Source of the DNA: Candidatus Aminicenantota bacterium
GTDB lineage: Bacteria; Acidobacteriota; Aminicenantia; UBA2199
DNA: 60,786 nt
NCBI GenBank assembly: GCA_026393835.1
Contig: JAPKZK010000102.1
Span: forward strand, 1-60,786
Reading direction: 5' to 3'
The notes under the pieces are model-generated. The model had not been told where the DNA came from. It did no database searches and saw only the letters and a list, made by a program, of their open reading frames with translations. The stretch's first letter is position 1; each line of letters starts with the position of its first letter. Both the position numbers and the translations under genes were made by a program. Below are positions 54,929 through 60,786 of the stretch, piece after piece.

Positions 54929-55143
54929 CAGAAAAAAATTTTCTGTCCCCTACCTAATCACTCTAACTTCCATATTTTTGAGGATATAGCGCAAGCCCAT
55001 CTAGCCGCAGGCGTTTAAACGTTGTCCGAAGGACGCCAAAAAATATATTTGGAAAGGTTTCCGAAAAAAGTGGAAGGGGAAATTTTTCTGTATTGAAATT
55101 ACTTTGCAATTCGGTTATTATTATATTGTGAGGTAAGTTAAAG
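54929..55143. other. intergenic region with 34-bp repeat copy
   Basis: 215 bp. Contains the 34-bp repeat at 55004-55037 and an AT-rich stretch before the next gene. No ORF seen. Confidence 0.4.
55004..55037. repeat. 34-bp direct repeat, left copy
   Basis: Begins GCCGCAGGCGTTTAAAC and ends GTCCGAAGGACGCC. It differs from the copy at 55769-55802 by one base. The 3' half can fold (GTCCGAAGGAC). The two copies bracket the small two-gene unit. Confidence 0.85.
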
Positions 55144-55371
55144 ATGAAAAAAGCATTATCTCTTAAAGCGATTATGGAGCGATTCAAATCCGAGTGGGTA
55201 CTCATTGAAAATCCGCAAACGGATAAAGGTCTTAATATCAAGAATGGTATGGTATTATGGCACAGTAAAGATAGGGATGAAGTATATCGAAAGGCGAGGG
55301 ATATAAAACCGAAACATTCGGCTATTTTATACACGGGGAAAATTCCTGAAGGCGAAGCCGTCGTGCTATGA
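55144..55371 (+). CDS. small hypothetical protein (antitoxin-like position)
   Basis: 75 residues. Segments KSEWVLIENPQTDKG, NGMVLWHSKDRDEVYRKARDIKPKHSAILYTGKIPEG. It belongs to the small proteins often found just before retropepsin-like proteins; no function is established. The stop overlaps the next start (ATGA). Confidence 0.7.
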   Translation: MKKALSLKAIMERFKSEWVLIENPQTDKGLNIKNGMVLWHSKDRDEVYRKARDIKPKHSAILYTGKIPEGEAVVL

Positions 55372-55751
55372 AAATAAAATTTAATCCTACCGGTGGTCTA
55401 ATTGTTATCCCAACCAGGTTGTACGGATTTGATAAAGATACCATTGCCCGGTTAGCCCTCGATACAGGCGCAACGGGTTCGATGATCAATTGGGATATTG
55501 CAGTACTTTTGGGTTATGACCCAACCTCTTCGGAAGATCGTGTCCGTATAACAACAGGCAGCGGAATAGAATTTGTTCCCCAAATCCGGGTTGAAAAAAT
55601 CGAAATACCGGGAAGGTTTAAAGAAAATTTTCCGATATTGTGCCATACGTTACCTCCAGGTGCAACGATAGATGGTTAGTTAGGGCTTGATTTTTTTCGA
55701 GAAGTACGTTTAACCATTGATTTTAAGTCGGGGCATATTACTTTTAAGTAA
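55368..55751 (+). pseudogene. retropepsin-like aspartic protease interrupted by TAG
   Basis: The frame reads an aspartic-protease core with ARLALDTGATGSMINWD (DTGA active-site turn) and ends at TAG 55677-55679 after ATIDG. The same frame continues for 23 codons as LGLDFFREVRLTIDFKSG to TAA 55749-55751. That is the normal C-terminal strand block of this family, where a Leu usually precedes LGLDFFR; TTG to TAG explains the break. Full length would be 127 codons. The truncated product lacks the second beta motif and is unlikely to fold. Confidence 0.75.
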
Positions 55752-55768
55752 AAGAGTTAGTGAGCCTC

Positions 55769-55802
55769 GCCGCAGGCGTTTAAAAGTTGTCCGAAGGACG
55801 CC
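55769..55802. repeat. 34-bp direct repeat, right copy
   Basis: 33 of 34 bases identical to 55004-55037, same orientation. Lies between the broken retropepsin gene and the end of the TPR gene. Confidence 0.85.
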
Positions 55803-55825
55803 CCTTCCTCTTACCTTCTCACCTT

Positions 55826-56923
55826 CTAATCCTCATAGAATTGTTTAAATAAGGCATAGGCTTTTTCAAAATACGGTCTGGCTTTGTCCTTTTGGCCCAT
55901 TTGAAAGTAGGTAGAACCCAGGTTATTCAATCGAATGGCCACGTTGGGATGCTCTTTTCCAGACGCCGCCTCATCAATGACCAGCGCCTGCTCATAATAT
56001 GAAATGGCCTTCTTTGGTTCACCAAGCACTCTCCATACCTCTCCCAGGTTATTCAAAGATGTGGCCACATCCGGATGCTGTTCGCCATAGACCTTTTTCC
56101 GGATGGCCAGCGCCCGCTCATGATAATCCTTTGCCCGGCCATATTCCCCCAATTCATGGTAGGCCACTCCTACCATATTTAAATACTCCGCATTCCCGGG
56201 ATCCAGGCGCTCCGCTTCCAGGTAAGCGGCAAGGGCGGCCCGGTAATCCGGTTTTTTATCCACAAAATAGGCGTCCCCCATCTGGTAATAATCCCCGGCC
56301 AGGACCCCGCATTGGGAATCGATAGCTTTTTTTAACAATGCCCTAGCTTTTTCCATATTACCATTTTTCAATTCCGCCAGGGCTTCCTTCCTTTCCTGGG
56401 GTGCGCCCACACATAATTCCACCACAGCCTTTTCCAGTTCCTTGATCTTCTTTTCCTTCTCTGTCAACTCCCTATCATTATCAGCTAACTGCTTATCTTT
56501 TTCTTTAAGCACTTTATCATGCGTTATAGGATCAAACCTGTCCAGTTTGGTTTTCACATCGTTTAATTGTTTATCCGAAGAAGAACTTAATATAATACCT
56601 ACCACAAGGCCAATCACCCCAATGCCAAATCCCAGGATGCTGGCCCAGTTACTGAATAAAAAAAACCGCTTTTCCTTTTTCTCCTTTACCGCCGGCGCCG
56701 GGGAAACCGGGGCGTCGCCATCATCTGTAACCGGGGGCAAATGCTTTTCCGCGCCAAGGAGGCGATCCCGCAGGGCGTCATGGTCCGCCTTTTCCAGCAG
56801 GAAAAAAACCAGGCCCCCTTTATCCAACCGGGAATAGCCTTTCAGCCCAAACTCCCGCGCCAGGCCGCACAATTGCTCCTTTGTGTAAGCGGTCAACAAA
56901 CCTTCAAGGGTTTCTCCAGCCAT
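55826..56923 (-). CDS. membrane-anchored TPR protein with SAP/Rho_N-like N-terminus
   Basis: 365 residues. The N-terminal ~45 residues (YTKEQLCGLAREFGLKGY, RLDKGGLVFFLL) look like a SAP/Rho_N-type helical domain. A Pro-rich linker, one TM (SILGFGIGVIGLVVGIIL, about residues 93-111), a coiled coil (KVLKEKDKQLADNDRELTEK) and about four TPRs of the kinesin-light-chain type (NLGEVWRVLGEPKKAISYYEQAL) follow. The C-terminus stops at FKQFYED, whereas the paralogue at 59938 continues 15-20 residues, so this copy looks 3'-truncated. Function unknown; probably a protein-binding scaffold. Confidence 0.85.
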   Translation of the reverse strand: MAGETLEGLLTAYTKEQLCGLAREFGLKGYSRLDKGGLVFFLLEKADHDALRDRLLGAEKHLPPVTDDGDAPVSPAPAVKEKKEKRFFLFSNWASILGFGIGVIGLVVGIILSSSSDKQLNDVKTKLDRFDPITHDKVLKEKDKQLADNDRELTEKEKKIKELEKAVVELCVGAPQERKEALAELKNGNMEKARALLKKAIDSQCGVLAGDYYQMGDAYFVDKKPDYRAALAAYLEAERLDPGNAEYLNMVGVAYHELGEYGRAKDYHERALAIRKKVYGEQHPDVATSLNNLGEVWRVLGEPKKAISYYEQALVIDEAASGKEHPNVAIRLNNLGSTYFQMGQKDKARPYFEKAYALFKQFYED

Positions 56924-57023
56924 TCATACCTCCTATTTCGATGCGGAAACCGTCTATAAAGACAACCTTATACCATTGGAGAAATGTATTGTCAAGAAAA
57001 GGGAGGCGGGGATGTCAGGGATA

Positions 57024-57069
57024 GAATGATGAATGATGAAGAAAAACAAGGAAGAGAGGAAGCGCGGAA
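57024..57069. repeat. inverted copy of the TTCATCATTC repeat
   Basis: GAATGATGAATGATGAAG, then GGAAGCGCGGAA: reverse complement of the element at about 9605-9651. An ATG inside it (57033) creates a false long start for the methyltransferase frame. Confidence 0.7.
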
Positions 57070-57095
57070 TTCGAAACAGTTATAAATATCACCTA

Positions 57096-57124
57096 TTGAC
57101 AAGTCAGCAAATACCTTCTAAAAT
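57096..57124 (+). promoter_or_regulatory. sigma-70 promoter of the restriction-modification operon
   Basis: TTGACA (57096-57101), 17-bp spacer, TAAAAT (57119-57124). It lies downstream of the first in-frame ATG (57033), which places the true start further right. Confidence 0.75.
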
Positions 57125-57182
57125 TGCATGTGTGAAAATGAATACTTCTACCGGATTGATTGTACTAGAAAAGGTAAATGAA

Positions 57183-58718
57183 ATGCCGCCAAACGTAACT
57201 GCTTTACCAGCGATAAAAAAAACCAATAAGCGTTTTATCAATACCCCTGACAAAAAACGGCAGCGGGAGTTAGGACAATTCCTGACCCCACCCCCTATCG
57301 CTGATTTCATGGCTTCGCTATTCGACGCATGCTGGTCCGAGGTTAAAATACTGGACGCCGGCGCCGGCGTCGGTACGCTGTCGGCAGCTTTGATCAAACG
57401 TCTTTGTCGCCATATGATAAAACCCAAAAGCATATCTCTTACGGCCTATGAAATCGATGCTTCGCTTATCGGCGGCTTGTACCAATCCATTCGATATTGC
57501 CGGGAAGAATGCAGCCGTGCGGGTATTATGTTTACAGAAAATGTTTTTAACGAGGATTTTATAAAAGCCGCCATTCCTATAACGGAAAAAAATTTGTTTT
57601 CCACTTCATCGCAGCGATTTAATGCAGTCATTGTAAATCCCCCTTACCGGAAAATCAACAGTAATTCCAGCGCACGATTATTGCTGCGCTCGTTAGGTAT
57701 AGAGACCAGTAATCTATATTCCGGTTTCCTGGCGCTTTTATCCAGGTTGGTGGCCGACAAAGGCGAAATGGTAGCTATTACACCACGAAGTTTTTGCAAT
57801 GGACCCTATTTCAAATCTTTCCGCGAAGAATTCCTGGAAAAAATGTCATTACGACGGCTGCATGTGTTTGAATTACGCTCCGCTGCTTTCAAAAACGATA
57901 ATGTACTCCAGGAGAATGTGATTTTACATGCTGTAAAATCGACAATCAAACCTGATAAAATAATTATATCAACCAGCAGCGGGAAACCTTGCGAAAAAAT
58001 AAAAGAAAGAGAATGTTTTTACCGCGATGTGGTTTCACCCCATGATCCGGGAATGTTTATTCACCTTATAACCGATGATAGCCAGGATATGGTACGCAGA
58101 CGTATATCAAAATTCTCAGCCTCTTTGACGGACTTAGGTTTAGAAATCTCTACCGGGAAAGTGGTGGACTTTCGCGCCGGGGAATTCCTGCGACCTCAGC
58201 CGGAGAAGGGAACCGTTCCGCTTATTTATCCCTGTCACTTTAATAAGGGCTATATCCAGTGGCCCAGGTTTAATGGTAAAAAACCGAATGCAATAATTAA
58301 TAATACCCTTACAGAAGATTTGTTGGTCCCGGAAGGTATTTATGTGCTTACAAAAAGATTCACTTCAAAAGAAGAGAAGCGTCGAGTTGTTGCCTGTATT
58401 TATGATCCGGACCGGGTTTCTTCCTCTTTCATCGGTTTTGAAAACCACTTGAATTTTTTCCATACCTGTGGTCAGGGATTATCGATGAACCTGGCCAGGG
58501 GTTTGGCCGCGTTTTTGAACTCTTCGATGGTGGATGTTTATTTCAGGCAATTCAATGGGCATACCCAGGTGAATGCTACCGACTTGCGGAGTATAAAATA
58601 TCCTTCGCGAAGGGAACTGGAAAAACTAGGCGCCCATTTTGGCGATAGAATATACAACCAGGACGAATTGGATGAATTGCTAAATAAGGAGTTCAATATT
58701 GAAAACCAATATACCTGA
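57183..58718 (+). CDS. adenine-specific DNA methyltransferase, BsuBI/PstI type
   Basis: Start set at ATG 57183 (MPPNVTALPA), after GAAAAGG and behind the promoter; this gives 511 residues, near the ~500 of M.BsuBI and M.PstI. ATGs at 57138 and 57033 are alternatives. It has ELGQFLTPPPIADFMASLF, the SAM-binding motif ILDAGAGVGTLSAALI and the catalytic IVNPPYRKI (NPPY, N6-adenine methylation), with a C-terminal recognition part (GHTQVNATDLRSIKYPSRREL). It protects host DNA against the partner nuclease; the family specificity is CTGCAG. The gene overlaps the endonuclease gene by 20 bp. Confidence 0.92.
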   Translation: MPPNVTALPAIKKTNKRFINTPDKKRQRELGQFLTPPPIADFMASLFDACWSEVKILDAGAGVGTLSAALIKRLCRHMIKPKSISLTAYEIDASLIGGLYQSIRYCREECSRAGIMFTENVFNEDFIKAAIPITEKNLFSTSSQRFNAVIVNPPYRKINSNSSARLLLRSLGIETSNLYSGFLALLSRLVADKGEMVAITPRSFCNGPYFKSFREEFLEKMSLRRLHVFELRSAAFKNDNVLQENVILHAVKSTIKPDKIIISTSSGKPCEKIKERECFYRDVVSPHDPGMFIHLITDDSQDMVRRRISKFSASLTDLGLEISTGKVVDFRAGEFLRPQPEKGTVPLIYPCHFNKGYIQWPRFNGKKPNAIINNTLTEDLLVPEGIYVLTKRFTSKEEKRRVVACIYDPDRVSSSFIGFENHLNFFHTCGQGLSMNLARGLAAFLNSSMVDVYFRQFNGHTQVNATDLRSIKYPSRRELEKLGAHFGDRIYNQDELDELLNKEFNIENQYT

Positions 58719-59700
58719 GAAAAGGGCATTAATCAAACAACGAAACAATGAGGCAGTAGAAGTTTTAAAAATACTTGGTTTTGGCCCAAGGCAAAGTAAT
58801 GAAATGGCGGCATATGTTTTATTGGCGTTGCTTGATCTTAATGCTGATAGAGCATGGAAAAAAGCTGAAAATCCAATGCGGGGGATTACCCCAATCATCG
58901 AATTCATTCATCAAAACTATGGTGTAAAATATGCGCCGAACACACGAGAAACAGTGCGGGACGAAGCTGTAAAATATTTTGCGGAAGCCGGGATATTAAT
59001 GCGTAATCCCGATAACCCCGCCCGGCCGACAAACAGTGGGAAAACGGTTTACCAGGTTGAAGTTAATGCTCTTGAATTATTTCGCTCTTATGGTTCTAAA
59101 ACCTGGGAGAGAAAATTAAAGAAATATATGGCAAATCGTGAACAAATCCGAAGCGAATTTAACCGCAAAAGAAAACTCACCCGAATTCCTGTAAAATTAC
59201 CTGGCAAGGAAATAGTGACATTATCGCCCGGTGGACAAAATCCGTTAATCAAGCAGATCATCGAAGAATTTTGCTCACGTTTTACACCTGGGGCTTTTGT
59301 TGTTTATATCGGCGATGCAGAGAACAAATTTTTGCATATGGAAGCAGACTATTTAAAACGTTTGGGGATAGTTATAGAGCCATCTGCCAAAATGCCCGAT
59401 GTGGTGGTGCATGATACGAAACGTAACTGGCTTCTCCTGGTAGAAGCTGTAACCAGCGTTGGCCCGATAGACGGGAAGAGACGTAGGGAATTGAAACATT
59501 TGTTCAAAGTGAGCAGTGCCGGATTAGTTTTCGTTACAGCATTCGAGAACCGCCAGTCATTTGGGCGATTCCAAAATATTATTTCATGGGAAACCGAAGT
59601 ATGGATTGCAGAAGACCCTGATCATATTATTCATTTTGATGGAGAAAGATTTTTGGGGCCATATCCTGACGTGACGCCCGAATGTAAAGAAAAAACATAA
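58699..59700 (+). CDS. type II restriction endonuclease, BsuBI/PstI family
   Basis: 333 residues from TTG 58699, which has AAGGAG 7 nt upstream, inside the end of the methyltransferase gene. N-terminal helical domain (EVLKILGFGPRQSNEMAAYVLLALLDL), then a PD-(D/E)XK-type core with VVYIGDAENKFLH, KMPDVVVHDTKRNWLLLVEAVTSVGPIDGKRR. Predicted to cut CTGCAG like PstI. The TTG start and overlap probably keep the nuclease below the methyltransferase level. Confidence 0.93.
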   Translation: MKTNIPEKRALIKQRNNEAVEVLKILGFGPRQSNEMAAYVLLALLDLNADRAWKKAENPMRGITPIIEFIHQNYGVKYAPNTRETVRDEAVKYFAEAGILMRNPDNPARPTNSGKTVYQVEVNALELFRSYGSKTWERKLKKYMANREQIRSEFNRKRKLTRIPVKLPGKEIVTLSPGGQNPLIKQIIEEFCSRFTPGAFVVYIGDAENKFLHMEADYLKRLGIVIEPSAKMPDVVVHDTKRNWLLLVEAVTSVGPIDGKRRRELKHLFKVSSAGLVFVTAFENRQSFGRFQNIISWETEVWIAEDPDHIIHFDGERFLGPYPDVTPECKEKT

Positions 59701-59937
<237 letters not shown>

Positions 59938-60645
59938 TTAATTTCTGCACCCTTCCAGCCACTCTTTGGCCATTTTCGTATGGGGATGATCATCTCCATA
60001 GAATTGTTTAAATAAGGCATAGGCTTTTTCGAAATACGGTCTGGCTTTGCCCTTTTGGCCCATCTTATAGTACGCGCCACCCAGGTTATTCAATCGAATG
60101 GCCACTTTGGGGTGCTCTTTGCCAAACACCGCCTCATCGATGGCCAGCGCCTGCTCAAAATAAAAAATGGCCTTGCGATTATCGCCCAGGGCTTTAAACG
60201 CCGAACCCAGGTTATTCAAAGTTGTGGCCACGTTGGGATGTTGTTCACCATATATTTTTTTAAAAATGGCCAGCGCCTGCTCATAATACGAAATGGCCTT
60301 GTGATTATCGCCCAGGGCAGTATACGCTCCACCCAGGTTATTCAAAGAAATGGCCACATCCGGATGGTGTTCTCCATAAACCTTTTTCCGGATGGCCAGC
60401 GCCCGCTCATGATAATCCTTTGCCCGCCCATATACCCCCAATGCATTGAAAGACAGCCCTACCATATTTAAATACTCCGCATAGCCGGGCTCCAGGCGCT
60501 CCGCATCAAGGTAAGCGGCAAGGGCGGCCCGGTAATCGGGTTTTTTATCCACAAAATAGGCGTTTCCCATCTGGTAATAATCCCCGGCCAGGACACCGCA
60601 CTGGGAATCGATAGCCCTCTTTAACAATGCCCTGGCTTTTTCCAT
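59938..60645 (-). CDS. TPR protein, N-terminally truncated paralogue of the gene at 55826
   Basis: 235 residues, about five kinesin-light-chain-type TPRs (NLGGAYTALGDNHKAISYYEQALAIFKK and similar). Protein and DNA are highly similar to the C-terminal half of the gene at 55826-56923, but the match begins exactly at MEKARALLK; the SAP-like, TM and coiled-coil parts are absent. No ribosome site precedes the ATG. It keeps the C-terminal tail (HPHTKMAKEWLEG) missing from the other copy. Either an expressed soluble TPR protein or a fragment left by duplication. Confidence 0.65.
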   Translation of the reverse strand: MEKARALLKRAIDSQCGVLAGDYYQMGNAYFVDKKPDYRAALAAYLDAERLEPGYAEYLNMVGLSFNALGVYGRAKDYHERALAIRKKVYGEHHPDVAISLNNLGGAYTALGDNHKAISYYEQALAIFKKIYGEQHPNVATTLNNLGSAFKALGDNRKAIFYFEQALAIDEAVFGKEHPKVAIRLNNLGGAYYKMGQKGKARPYFEKAYALFKQFYGDDHPHTKMAKEWLEGCRN

Positions 60646-60786
60646 TGTTATTACAACAATTAATAGTTAAGGTGTTTCAAGTGATCTTGTAACCAGTTAA
60701 TCGGTTATTTTAATTGTTTAACTGTAAAATCCCATCAATATAGTAACCGATCGAAAAGGAAAAAAGCTGGGGGTAACATCCCCCAG
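60646..60786. other. window edge, no gene seen
   Basis: AT-rich 141 bp containing related words gtaaccagttaatcggtta and gttaactattaattg-type sequence on the minus strand. Nothing supported. Confidence 0.3.

Noticed and set aside
7096..55679. Stop-codon reassignment (TAG recoding), suggested by two in-frame TAG codons in conserved proteins
   Set aside because: One replaces Trp and the other Leu, and the two lie in compositionally different segments; ordinary nonsense mutations or errors explain them. Other genes here use TAG as a normal stop.

Overview
No rRNA or tRNA gene was seen. The window looks bacterial and didermic: it encodes outer-membrane-type proteins, several lipoproteins and a Tat-like signal. 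Its composition is not uniform. The first ~7.3-7.5 kb (aquaporin, a hypothetical protein, a U32 protease-like protein and two paralogous lipoproteins) reads in a more GC-rich, proteobacteria-like style. Everything to the right has the 'ccgg/gaaa' codon style of an uncultured fermentative anaerobe, perhaps Acidobacteriota/Aminicenantes-like (low confidence). The junction lies in or just before the C-terminal part of an AlbA_2/RecG-like gene, so either an assembly chimera or a transfer boundary is possible.

Layout: 1-7.2 kb, the left segment, including a lipoprotein gene broken by an amber codon. 7.3-9.2 kb, AbrB-type regulator, a coupled 35-aa ORF and an AlbA_2 protein. 9.66-12.55 kb, a CRISPR array of 45 repeats and 44 spacers. 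12.72-20.92 kb, a complete type I-B (Cst1/Cst2, 'Tneap'-like) cas operon on the minus strand, in the order cas6-cas8-cas7-cas5-cas3-cas4-cas1-cas2. The array is read from a consensus sigma-70 promoter in the leader. 21.2-22.1 kb, two abutting degenerate ~21-bp satellite blocks of unknown role. 22.4-26.3 kb, a translationally coupled pair encoding a SIR2-like/TIR fusion and a membrane-anchored nSTAND NTPase with WD40 repeats. This pair is the best candidate for an undescribed defence or cell-suicide system.

26.3-30.6 kb: a gluzincin-TolB-propeller-beta-barrel protein with two lipoproteins. 31.1-39.7 kb: metabolic and housekeeping genes (pgk, dinB, iorAB, acylphosphatase, an FmdB-like zinc ribbon, carbamate kinase, oligoendopeptidase F), many with recognisable promoters. 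39.9-47.6 kb, mostly minus strand: DegT-type aminotransferase, glutaryl-CoA-dehydrogenase-like enzyme, M28 peptidase, a Nudix-ThiE fusion, an NtrC-type regulator and a DUF362 protein. IorAB, carbamate kinase, the peptidases and the acyl-CoA dehydrogenase together suggest peptide and amino-acid fermentation.

47.8-54.9 kb: a five-gene phosphorelay operon (propeller sensor kinase, receiver-kinase hybrid, a thioredoxin-reductase-like flavoprotein without its redox cysteines, receiver-Hpt, single receiver). 55.1-60.8 kb: a small two-gene unit with a broken retropepsin, bracketed by 34-bp repeats, then a BsuBI/PstI-type restriction-modification pair lying between two TPR paralogues. Related low-complexity repeats border both the CRISPR array and the restriction-modification pair. 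Several other dispersed hairpin repeats fill intergenic spaces.
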